Of a stretch of DNA of 18,434 bases, positions 8,488-17,911 are shown one piece after another. Positions within the stretch are counted from its first letter, which is position 1. Each line of letters opens with the position of its first letter. The position numbers were made by a program, and so were the translations under genes. The DNA is from Discostella pseudostelligera (Eukaryota > Bacillariophyta > Thalassiosirophyceae > Thalassiosirales > Thalassiosiraceae). Under the pieces are notes generated by a model. It did not search any database, had not been told where the DNA came from, and saw only the letters and a program-made list of their open reading frames with translations. The stretch is taken from positions 1 through 18,434 of the forward strand of contig JALLBK010000941.1 in assembly GCA_036940085.1 (NCBI GenBank). The letters run 5' to 3'.

Positions 8488-8651
8488 ATTACGTGACCTC
8501 ATCATCGTCTGCTTGTCTCGAACATTTATTTACTAGTTATCATTGCTGCTGCTCCGCTGCTCTACTAGTATTACGTGACCTCATCATCTTCTGCTTGTCT
8601 CGAACATTTATTTACTAATTATCATTGCTGCTGCTACGCTGCTCTACTAGT
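8488..8651 (+). repeat. Two-copy tandem repeat, 82-bp unit
   Basis: Copies 8488-8569 and 8570-8651 abut exactly and differ at only three positions. Each unit holds ATTACGTGACCTCATCATC, a TTTATTTACTA block and GCTGCTGCT followed by TCTACTAGT. The array lies between two convergent genes, 63 bp beyond the stop of the SDR-like gene, so it may fall in one or both 3' UTRs. The high identity points to a recent duplication. Confidence 0.9.
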
Positions 8652-8714
8652 TTCACAATAATTATTGAACGCTCTTGTTTCTTCTCATAATGCGCCATCC
8701 ATCAGTATTCTCTT

Positions 8715-11420
8715 TTACCCAGCACCAATCCAAGATTCCACAGCCTTCTTCAAACTCTTCAAAATCACAGTTTCACTCATCTCCTTCACGATTGTCTTGT
8801 CATCCATATTGCACCGTCGTGCACGAACACGTATTGTATTGTCTAGGGACTTCTCGACGAGGATTTCGATTCCACCCTCCTTCCGTGCCTTTCCAATAAT
8901 TGTTGTTGATTTCTTTGTTGTGCCTCCGCCACCGCCACCACCACCACTTCGCATCTTCTCATCCTCCCTCTCCTCCGATGCCGACTTGTATCTATCACCG
9001 GTATTCGTCGTTTGGAACAATATGCGCACGCCATTTCGTGAGAGTACTCCATCCAGTTCCAACGAGTTTGGAGTACCAACACTACTGCGAGAGGATGGAC
9101 GAACAATGGCGGGCGTGGTCAACCCCGATGAACTCTTCTTACTGCCCTCAGACTCGCCGTACGACTTGGTGGCCCATAGTTGGATGTATTGACTTAATTG
9201 TTCAAATTTCGTATCCAAGTCCGCATCAGTATCTACCACCTTTGACGCACCACTGCTAACGACAATAGCGTCGTTATCCTTTCGAATGGCCACAACTTCC
9301 ATGCGGAGTAATTCCGGTCCCGACAGGCACAAGAATTTATCATTCCACATCCTCCTAATCTTTGCATTCTGCTCGTCTCCTGACGATACGTCATCGTAGT
9401 ACCCCTCCGCACATAACGTCGCATTCCGAGCATACGGCTGATAGGCCAATGCCTCCAATACTACATGGGCCGCTGCATTGGGACCAATGGCTCCATCCAA
9501 TGCATCCCCCGGCCGTATCACAACGCTCGTCCCAATCACGGCATCAGCACTTTCCTTGCATTTCTTCCTCTCCTCCTCCTCCGACAATACATCCCCAAAC
9601 TTGACAATGGTATAATCCAATGGAAATTGCTTCCCAATCACACGTCCCTTGACAACATTCCGCAATGCAATCTCCATTTCAGATAATTTATCAAGCTTTC
9701 CCGACCCCAATAATGCAAAGTTTTGCAAGGAGTAGGGGGATTGATTGGTCCGGGATGTACCGTGGGAACTTATCAAGAGTAGGTGGGTGGGTGGTGTGCT
9801 GAAGGACGACGCTGACGAAGAGGATACGGTACGCTTGAGCAATCGTCCCAAGATATTTTCCAAATTACTCTTATCATTCTCCAACGCCGACGCGAAGAGA
9901 ATTACCGATTGGACATTGTTCCCGCCCATGGCAACGGAAGAAGAGGATGATGGATTGTAAATGTCAATGGTAATGTCGGAATCGAATGCTGCGTTGAGTA
10001 GGTTGGATAGATTGGTGACTATTCGAGAGGATGCTCCCTTGTCCTTTTTTGTTTTTGGGTGGTGAATTTATCCGAGGTGGCATCGAGGTTGAAGTGAAAG
10101 AAGGAAAAGCAACAAGGGATGACCAACATATACAGCAGTTGTTAGCTTCATTGAATGGTAGAAAGAAATGATGCAACTGAACGAAAGCGGTGACTGCTGC
10201 TGCTGCTGCACTCCTCTTCTTCATCATCGTGATTCTTCTTCTCTCACCTTTTTATCATCCATGACAATGAGTACCCGATTCTCCACTACTCCTGCCGAGG
10301 ATGAGGATGCATAATCATCGCCACCATCATCGTCATCATCACCGCCACCACCGCTAACACTCATCCGTCGTCGCATTGTTGCATCAACACCTCCCAATAG
10401 CAGACTTCCTCCACTGCTTCCCCTACCACTACCTCCAGCACTACTACCATCCACAATCACCTCCCCTTCACATCCAGCAAGATATGCACTCCCCCAACTT
10501 CCCCAAGTAACACCCCTTCCACTTCTTCCCATTTGTTCATCCGCATTCGCCGCACGTATCGTCCCCTCCCTCTCCTCTTGATTCTTCTCCAAAAAAGAAG
10601 AAGTTAATACATCAATCTTCTCCATTAACTTTTGATTTTCATAAATGGCATTCAACTTCGATGTTTCTTGTCTGCGTACATTACCCTCCATTGCCGATTG
10701 TGTCAATGAAGATTGCAGGTCAGAGAGTTCAGATAATCGAGTATCGAATGCAGTGTTGACTAGTGATTTTGCCTCCGATTGGAGTGAGGATAGATTGTCA
10801 GGTGAAGTGAGTGATGGGAGGTAAGATGAGAGGGAGATGCCGAGTTTTTTGTTGGCTAGTGCCGTGAGACCATCTTCTTCTTCTTCATCATCGTCATTCT
10901 CATCATTGAAATTGTTATTGTTGGAGAAGTCATAATCGTCTGGATCAGGAATGCTCGAAGAATTGTCAATGAAATCACCATCATCATCACTATTGCCACC
11001 ATAATTGCGAGCATGGAGAACAATTCTTTGTGCATGATGTCGTCGGTGCATGAATCTACCGCTGCCACTATCGGCAACAATAAGATCATAATCGCGTAGT
11101 TGTGATCGACTTCTTTTTCTTTGTCCATGATGTTGTACGGCGACGATTCCAGCAGCAACAGCAGCGCCCCCCACCTTCTGCTGCTGCCGCTGGACGACAG
11201 TGACGGAGGACAATGAGAATGCATTTACCAGTAGAGGCACAACCTTACCGCCAGTAGTAGCAATTCTCGCGCCATCACCCAACGACGACGACGACCACTC
11301 CATCGCCACCCCGACCAAGAAGGCCAATGCCGCCACCGCCGCTGAAGCAAGTACGAAGAACGATGACGAGTGGCGCCGGGGCATAATATTGGTATTGTTA
11401 GAGCGAGACTTCATATTCAT
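8715..11420 (-). CDS. Predicted plastid NAD(P)-binding protein, atypical SDR-like
   Basis: Two exons are proposed: start to 10248, and 10043 to 8715, joined in phase 0. From the Met at 11420 the product is about 833 residues; the frame extends to an earlier ATG at 11492 (857), and Mets at 11414 and 11384 are also possible. A hydrophobic signal core (SFFVLASAAVAALAFLVGVA) and, some 28 residues later, VNAFSLSS resemble a diatom plastid bipartite leader. A long acidic, Ser/Gly-rich, partly coiled-coil stretch follows. The C-terminal 450 residues look like an atypical short-chain dehydrogenase: NRVLIVMDD as first strand, THLLLISSHGTSR, SPYSLQNF, and DYTIVKFGD where atypical SDRs have YTIVRPG. The usual Gly-rich nucleotide loop is degenerate (DDKK then GASSR), so cofactor binding is uncertain. 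Relation to TIC62-like or epimerase-like plastid SDRs is inferred. A fragment of this gene is copied at 6551-6655. Confidence 0.75.
10044..10247 (-). other. Intron of the SDR-like gene
   Basis: The donor GTGAGA begins at 10247, just after codons for VMDDKK. The acceptor AAG ends at 10044. A second AAG six bases further would also keep frame and would drop two residues (Asp-Lys). Stops in the continuing frame show that an intron is needed. The 204-bp length is above the 85-89 bp of the HMG-gene introns. Confidence 0.65.
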
Positions 11421-11523
11421 AGGCAAACATCTACATTCTACAACATGAACATCTTCAGCGTTCGCGTCCGACTTGAGTGCGTCTACTACCAACGAAATAC
11501 GAAATACGAAGCCCCTGTGCTTC

Positions 11524-11614
11524 TTGGCGGGAAAAGGAAGGACTCGACTAAAGGAACTTACCGACAGTTACCTGTTGTTTGTTACCGACACGTGGCAGAT
11601 ATTTTGGCGGGAAA
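11524..11614 (+). promoter_or_regulatory. Pair of E2F-like sites upstream of the SDR-like gene
   Basis: TTGGCGGGAAAA (11524-11535) and TTTTGGCGGGAAA (11602-11614) lie about 105 and 180 bp upstream of the 11420 start. The Cys-rich gene lies divergently 820 bp away. The second is the fullest match to the E2F consensus in the window. Control of the SDR-like gene is the simplest reading. Confidence 0.55.
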
Positions 11615-12431
11615 CAACACTGAGAAGGCCTTGAACTTAAATGACACGACACTGACAGCAGAGTTCCTTTTTGGACGATTCCCACGTGGGGGTGCGAAGG
11701 AGGGTCACAGTTATTGTGCGTGTTCTGTGCGTGGTGCCATGCGACAGTGATGTGATCTTTTTTTACACAACTTGCACGGGATGGAACTCCTATTGTTGGC
11801 GGCGTGACCAAGAAAACCCAGATACATAACCAGCTTGAACTCAGAACCCGAGCCCAATCAACTAATTTAGATAACGCATGAGGCTGCATGAGGTTGATAG
11901 AGGAAGATGTTAGATACTTGCTCTGCTCCCGGCGACTTGGTGCGGTGGTTGCACCAGGTTGCTCTGGTCGTTGCATAGGTTGCATGCATGCATGGGATGC
12001 GCTGGCCTGATCGATGCTCCCATAATTCATGGAAGAGTGCATTCGACGCATCAACTAGATACTGTGCAAGAATTTTATCATCATCATCATCATTGCATTG
12101 AATCATCAACGGGATCGAAAGGAATATTACGCCGGATACTAGCACCAGCAACAGCGCCCATCATCATTCTTACCCAGCACCAGCACAACAACAAGGTAAG
12201 GAATGACGAATAATTACTTTTGTATTTGTCGCGATCGTAACAACAAAGGACTATGACACTAATATCATATTGTCTTTCTCGCATAATCGTTGTTCCTCGC
12301 CACATTCTCGTCATATCTCCTGATGCTCTTTCATCATCGTCGTCGTCGACGATGAAGAAGGGCGACCTAGAAGAAATACCTCGTCACCGCATATCTCGTC
12401 CACGACCACGACCACTTCTTACATTACCACC
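11615..12431. promoter_or_regulatory. Divergent intergenic region before the Cys-rich gene
   Basis: This is non-coding as far as can be judged; open frames up to 168 codons cross it but resemble no protein. A GCAT repeat (TGCATGCATGCATG) lies at about 11982-11995 and ATC repeats at about 12077-12091. AAGGTAAGG near 12193-12201 is a good splice donor, and AG sites before 12432 could close a 5' UTR intron, but this is unproven. The region should hold the promoter and leader of the Cys-rich gene. Confidence 0.45.
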
Positions 12432-14288
12432 ATGCGCTACTCCCAAGGATCTATTCGTCATCTGTGGTTGCTGGCAACAACAGCAGCAGCTGTGTTCTCT
12501 TTTCAAGACGATTCGAATTCGGCCGTTCTTGCCGCTGAGGACACCGCCCTCAACCCTGTTGATTCGGCGGCCACTGCTCCTCATGCAAGTCGATCGGAAG
12601 CAACCTACGACAAGGGGATGCTGGCTGATGCAGGCATTTTGGCTCGAGTAGCAGGTGCTCCTCACCATGATCATGCGGAAAGAGGAGGCTACCCAACAAG
12701 AAGTGAAAACAGGATGAAGAGCAGAGAGATGCAAGAAGCTGATGTCAGCATATTCATGTCATCGTCCTCCTCTTCCCAGCAGCAGTCGACGTGTACAGAA
12801 GGCTTTGTGGATTGCAAAAATGGCGTCTTGGCAAGTGATAGTAAAAAGAGCTGCAAAGATGCATGCGGCAAAAACAAAAAGTGTTGTGTGGATGATGGGG
12901 GGGATGATGCTTGTGTTGGCTTCACTGGCAAAGTATGTAAAGACGGGAGCTGCAACGGTTACAAAGCTTGTGAAAATGCAAATATCTCATCCGTGGTGAA
13001 TAGCTGCGTGGGAAGTTCGGCGTGTGTCAAGGCGGGTTATTTAGGTGGATCCATTGGAAACATTGTAGATTCATGCAAATACGAAGCTGCTTGCTACAAA
13101 GCAGCATACAAGGACGGATCCATCGGGAACATGACAAGCTCATGTAATAAATCTAATGCTTGCTTTCAAGCAGCTAGTGAGCGCGGATCCATCGGGAACA
13201 TGACAAGCTCATGTAATGATGGTGGTGGTTGTTTAAATGCAGCATACAAGGGCGGATTCATTGGGAACATTGTAGATTCATGTAATGATGGTGGTGGTAG
13301 TTGTTTATATGCAGCATACAATGGTGGATCCATTGGGAGCATGACAAGCTCATGTAATGCTCCCAATGCTTGCTTTCGTCAGGCAGCTAGCAGGGGCGTA
13401 GTAGGAAACATTATTAACTCGTGTACCAGCGAGACCTCGTGTCGAAATCTTGGTGAATATTTTGGTAAAGTCGGCAATGTTATGGGTTCATGCACTGGGT
13501 TCTTGTCATGCTATGAGCTTGGTTTGAATGGTACAGTTGGAAATGTTGAGAATTCGTGCAATGTCACATACGCATGTAAACAACTTGGCAAGCGGGGCGT
13601 AGTAGGAAACATTATTAACTCGTGTACCAGCGAGACCTCGTGTCGAAAACAGTTGGAAATGTTGAGAATTCGTGCAATGTCACATACGCATGTAAAAAAC
13701 TTGGCAAGCGGGGTGCAGTAGGAAATGTGAAAAACTCGTGTAGAGGTGAAGCAGCATGTCAAGATGGGGCTACGGGAGTTGTCCCCAAGTTTGGAAGTAT
13801 CACTGGGGGGATTGAAAACTCCTGCAACGCTGAAAAGGCTTGCAATGGTGCTGGAAAAACAACGTGTTTGAATTTCCAGTGTTCCTCTCTTAGTGAGGAT
13901 GCAACATCTTGCGTGGGTAGCTGCATCACGTTCGGAGGAGGAATCAGCTCGAAGTTGAACAGCTGCTGCAACAGCGACAATCAATGCGAGCTTAAAACTG
14001 AAGCAAGCCTTCCAACGGCATGTCGCCCGCCAACAAACAAGGTAAGAAGGAGGATAATGCCAACTTCGTTTATTCATCATGATGAGGTCCTATTCAATGT
14101 CATTCATCATCCTCGTCGTCATTTTCCTTCTCAAATTCTTGTCGTTTTATGACTGTTCAAACCCCTCATCAATTATTACAAAGCCCACTAATATGCCCAC
14201 CAACAAGCCCACCAACAAGCCCACCAACAAGCCTACCAACAAGCCCACCAACAAGCCCACCAACATGCCCACCAAGAAGAAGCGCTAA
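12432..14288 (+). CDS. Secreted Cys-rich repeat protein with PTNK tail, one frame break
   Basis: The product is about 570 residues once the frame break near 13649 is bridged and the intron 14042-14183 removed. The N-terminus is a signal peptide ([16 protein letters not shown]). A propeptide-like region and a Cys-rich module (about 118-190) follow. Then come at least ten units of 22-24 residues with the pattern SC-x4-AC-x7-8-G-(S/V)-(I/V)-GN-hydrophobic, such as [11 protein letters not shown]; each has two Cys and a conserved IGN core, suggesting a disulfide-stabilised solenoid. The C-terminal module ([11 protein letters not shown]) leads into PTNK repeats ending KKKR. Diatom cell-wall and extracellular proteins often carry Pro/Thr tails of this sort, so secretion to the wall or outside is likely. 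No known family was recognised for the IGN repeat. The break coincides with an internal duplication and could be real or an assembly fault. Confidence 0.8.
13393..13708 (+). repeat. 201-bp tandem duplication, second copy missing 86 bp
   Basis: 13393-13447 is identical to 13594-13648 (55 bp, offset 201 bp = 67 codons). Right after it, 13649-13708 matches 13534-13593 with very few differences, an offset of 115 bp. The second copy thus skips the counterpart of 13448-13533. The loss of 86 bp is not a multiple of three and causes the frame break in the Cys-rich gene. Confidence 0.85.
14042..14183 (+). other. Intron of the Cys-rich gene, within the PTNK repeat
   Basis: The donor AAG/GTAAGA (14042) and acceptor TTACAAAG (ending 14183) bound a 142-bp phase-0 intron with a pyrimidine-rich 3' half. 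Joining gives PPTNK followed by PTNMPTNK, so the intron sits at a repeat-unit boundary. Without splicing the frame runs off into unrelated sequence. Confidence 0.85.
14184..14267 (+). repeat. Seven 12-bp repeats coding PTN(K/M)
   Basis: The unit is CCCACCAACAAG with minor variants (first and last units end in ATG). It encodes PTNM, five PTNK and PTNM, then PTKKKR and stop. Pro/Thr-rich spacers of this kind are typical of secreted, possibly O-glycosylated, diatom proteins. Confidence 0.9.
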
Positions 14289-15606
14289 GAAGCACACAAG
14301 GATGATGGGAATCCGGTACATGAAAGGGGTACTCTAGTAGTGGGGATGCTACTATTCGAGGACATTGCTACTACAAGGGGATGGTGGTAGTAGTAGTAAT
14401 AGTAGTAGTAGGTAGTTTGTATTTGTACAGAAGAAGGACGAGCTCATGAATCAAACAAGTTGATGCCAACTACTAGTCCTCACACTCTACGATGATATCA
14501 AGAAAAAAGAAAATGTGAAGAAGAAGAAAAACAAAAATAAAAATTAGTACATGTCAATATTCTTATTGTCCTTGGTCGTCCTCCTCCTCATCGCCTCACA
14601 TTATTTGTAGCAGAGGAACTAGTGTAGTGGTAGTCTCTCTCTCTCTCTCTACCATAGAGAGCGTGCTGTGAGCGAGATAGAGGAGACAAGAGAACTGGGG
14701 GGACAGAGATAAGGGGGGGCTATGGACGATAAGGTACTACGATCGATGTCATCTACTTACTCGGTAGCTTGTTGGTGGATTGGCGGCGGACTTCATTCAC
14801 TTTCATCTGCCGCGGCGGGCGGCGCAAATTTTGGCGGGAAGATTTGGGTCCCCCTTTCCGCGCAAATACTTATAGATTCCTATATGAAGTCTCCGCAAGT
14901 AGACAATGTACCAGTTCCGAAGTGTGGTGTGGGGATAAAGATCCAGAACGCTGATGATTGATGGATGACACCACGCACCGACCATCGAACAACAAGCTGC
15001 GCGCGGTCCACCATGTAAATATGCATGCGACACCGACACGAGAAGCGATAATCAATAAAATCAATCTTCGGGTACGATAATATGTGTAGACGGCGACGAC
15101 GATAATATCGATTAATTACGAACAAAGACTAGAGAGGCGAGAGAGAGGAGACGTAGCGTAGCAGCGCATCTATTATCTTCCTTTCACAGTTGACAGTTGA
15201 GGGGGGGGGAAACAGCAGTATAGTCGAACCAGCATTCAGAACAGCAGTCGGTCATCACATTGTTGTACCGCCGGCCACATCAACATCCACCCTAGCTCAC
15301 ACATCATAGCTCTACACACACCGGGAGCATCCACCAACCGCATTCAAAAAAGTTCTTTTGATCTTTGCTTCGCTCATAATAATATAGTGACGGGTCTTGT
15401 ACTTCTATATTTCAGCATAGTAGACTACGCATCTCTCGAAGAGTACGAGAGAGAAGTGTCAGAGAGAGTACCATAGCAGCAGGAGAGTGGCACACGTCGA
15501 CAGAGTGTGTGGCAATCCATCTCTCTCTCTCGCACGCACACACACATTCACACACCAAACTACCCCCCTCCCCGAAGAAGTAAAAAGAGAGACACAAATT
15601 CAAACT
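14289..15606. promoter_or_regulatory. Long 5' region of the PDCD4-like gene
   Basis: These 1.3 kb hold no convincing gene. Features include a GTA-rich stretch (about 14383-14412), a CT run (14634-14650), an E2F-like site TTTTGGCGGGAA (14829-14840), a second E2F-like TTTCCGCGCAAA (14855-14866) followed at once by a TATA-like ACTTATAG, a run of nine G (15201-15209), and CT and CA runs (about 15519-15545) just before the ATG. If transcription starts near 14900, the 5' UTR would be about 700 bases or contain an intron. Confidence 0.5.
14829..14866 (+). promoter_or_regulatory. Two E2F-like sites with a TATA-like box
   Basis: TTTTGGCGGGAA (14829-14840) and TTTCCGCGCAAA (14855-14866) lie 14 bp apart. 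CTTATAGATT follows immediately, a layout expected of a core promoter. It is about 740 bp from the PDCD4-like ATG, the only downstream gene in view. Confidence 0.5.
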
Positions 15607-17911
15607 ATGGCAGAATTTGGCAAACGATCCGAGGTGACGGTGGAGACCATGGTACGTCATGATGTGTGCCCAGCAACTGTGTGTGATGTATGAGATAATA
15701 ATTATTCACCCATTTTGTTTTATGTGGAGAGAGAGTTTGTGTGCAAGAGAAAGGAGTGTTGTAGGGTGAAGGTGCGAGGGGGGGGAGTGCTGCTAGCTGA
15801 ATTGGGGGAGGTAGGGAAGGGGGTGGGGGAGGGATGGAATTATTTTCCTTGAAAGAGCTCTTGGTGGCGTACCTATTGTTGTTTTGTTGGGATTGTTGAA
15901 ATTTTGTTGATGCTGATTGCCGTTGTTGCCGTCGCTTGTTTTTGAATGAATTGGAATGGATGGAATAATCGGGGGAAAGAAGGCGGGGTGGTGTATGAAT
16001 TATGTGTTGGTTTAGTGTGTTTCTGATCCGGACCTTTCGGGTGGGATATCAAGCATCAATGTTGCAATCCATGCCACTATCGTCGCCTCCATTTCACATT
16101 CATTTGTCATTCTCATTCATGAACCTGTCTCAATCCTTATTTCTCCATTCATTGTTCCTCCGGCGAAATTATGTATCTCTACGATAGGGCAAGGTGAATA
16201 ATCCAACTGGCTCTGGCATCGCACCCTTCAAACAAACCAAGCAGCAGCAGCACCAACCAGCACCAGCACCCCATTCACCATCTTCCGCTTCTGCCCATCA
16301 CGGCAAACGTTCCGAGGAATCTCATGCCACCACCAAAATCGAAGAAGGGTCCAGTCGTCGGAACATTACACGTAAAAAGACCGACGCGGCTCTCTCTGGA
16401 AAGTATGATTCACGTACGAAGAAACATGGTGGAGCAGGAAAAGGGAAATGGCTCAATGGATCCTCCGATCATGGTGGTATCGACCGTGCTGGTACCTCGG
16501 CATCGGCGGCCGCCTCCAATCTCCTTGCCGAGGAGGATGTCCTCGATGTCAATGATCCACTCTACATTCCCGAAATGGATTCCGATCCCAATTCGTACAT
16601 TCTATCCTCATCGAATACCTCCGACGCTGCCCGACTTGCTGGTGCGAAGCCCGATGCCTTTGATACCAACCATCAACGTCCCATCTACGGTCCATTGCTC
16701 ACCTTGTCGGAATTCAAGTTACGCCTGGATGACATTCTACGTGAATACTTTGATTCCTCCGATGCACACGAGGTTATCCGCTCCATCTCGGAATTGGGAT
16801 GTACGCTCTACCATCCACATATCCTCGTTCGGGCCATTGGATTGGGTATGGATGCCGGACCGCGTGAACGGGAGTTGATTAGTCGATTATTGAGTTGTTT
16901 GCATCCCACACCATTGAGTGATGCCGAAATGGAGGCGGGGTATGAAATGGTCTTGGATAGGGTGGAGGATTGGATGATTGATATTCCCGATGCTACGGTA
17001 AGAGAAAGAGTTGGGAGAGAGAGAGAGAGTGTGTTTATCGAGTTACAGAAGCAGAAGATGGAATGGAAGAAGGAAGCGACAATATGTGAATGTGTGGACG
17101 TCGCGGCATGCATTCTCACTATCTGCTCTCTCTTTTTGTATCGACTTCTTATTTCTCTCACTCTCTCTCTCTACAGGCAATGCTAGGTTCCTTCCTCGCC
17201 CGGGCTGTCATCGACGAAGTCTTGCCACCCGCCTTCCTATCCAATCGTAACAATACCCATCCAGGCGATGAGGTAGTTGCCAAGGCCGTATCATTGCTGT
17301 CACGCGAACATTGCAGTGCCCGGTTGGAGAAGGTGTGGGGACCGGGCGATGGGCGACCGGTGGAAGAGTTGAAGGAGATTATGGATCAGTTGTTGAAGGT
17401 ATGTACCTCATTTACTTTCTTCCTTCTTCGTCGTCCGTTTCTACATTGCATTCCTGTCGCCCACATACTTACACTATTCAATCAATCACCGCCACCACAT
17501 TATACCAACGGTGTTACAATACTCTAGGAATACCTCCTCTCCCGTGAACTCGACGAGGCCGCCAGCTGCGTTCGTGAATTGAATGCCCGTCACTTCCATC
17601 ATGAGCTGGTAAAGCGTGGTGTGAAAATTGCCATGGAGGAGGATGGTCGTGGTAGTACCACCACTGCGGTTAATGATGGTGGAGGAACGAACGAGAACAG
17701 TGAAGGACAGTCGGTATGCACCTCCCTCGATGCCATGGCAGCACTCTTTCAATTCCTCGTGAATAATTCAATTGTGTCGGAATATCAAGTGGCCAAGGGT
17801 GTGGCGCGTTTGCGTAAATTGATACCCGATTTGAAGTTGGATGTTCCAGAGGCCGATGGTATGTTGGTTGAGTTTGAGGGATTGTTGCCCAGTTCTTTGT
17901 TGCCCAAGTAA
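15607..17911 (+). CDS. PDCD4-like translation regulator with two MA3 domains
   Basis: Four exons are proposed: 15607-15651, 16188-16997, 17177-17398 and 17528-17911. All junctions are GT-AG and phase 0, giving 486 residues, close to the 469 of human PDCD4. The N-terminal 180 residues are basic and low-complexity, but contain KKHGGAGKGKW (about 93-103) and EEDVLDVNDPLY, both recognisable in animal PDCD4 just before its first MA3 domain. MA3 domain 1 spans about 188-306 (DDILREYFDSSD, RELISRLLS, DWMIDIPDA, FLARAVIDEVLPPAFL). MA3 domain 2 spans about 346-480 (EYLLSRELDEAASCVRELN, HHELVKRGVKIAME, ARLRKLIPDLKLDVPEA). In animals the MA3 pair binds eIF4A and blocks its helicase activity; plant MRF proteins have four MA3 domains. 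A cytoplasmic/nuclear repressor of cap-dependent translation is inferred. The ATG at 15607 is supported by the short exon joining in frame. Confidence 0.9.
15652..16187 (+). other. Intron 1 of the PDCD4-like gene
   Basis: Unusually long (536 bp) for this window, it follows an exon of only 15 codons. The donor is GTACGT and the acceptor TACGATAG. Its first part is G-rich (runs at about 15777-15786 and 15802-15834). A long first intron after a tiny coding exon is a common place for transcriptional control. Its open frame of 61 codons at 16002-16187 looks random. Confidence 0.75.
16998..17176 (+). other. Intron 2 of the PDCD4-like gene
   Basis: This 179-bp intron runs from GTAAGA to a CT-rich tract ending CTACAG. 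It interrupts MA3 domain 1 between IPDAT and AMLGSFLARAV, which join into a normal MA3 core. It contains a GA run (about 17015-17028). Confidence 0.9.
17399..17527 (+). other. Intron 3 of the PDCD4-like gene
   Basis: This 129-bp intron (GTATGT to CTCTAG) lies in the first helix of MA3 domain 2. Splicing joins MDQLLK to EYLLSRELDEA in phase 0, restoring the domain. Confidence 0.9.

Noticed and set aside
11548..12213. Several 80-170 codon frames in the intergenic region before the Cys-rich gene
   Set aside because: They overlap each other on both strands with no biased composition, domain or splice support.
13166..14080. Open frames on the minus strand opposite the Cys-rich gene
   Set aside because: They repeat only because the plus-strand gene is repetitive; the plus strand has the signal peptide, the Cys pattern and consistent splicing.
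14722..14961. 79-codon open frame between the Cys-rich and PDCD4-like genes
   Set aside because: It covers the E2F-like and TATA-like sites, has no recognisable features and overlaps several equally long frames.
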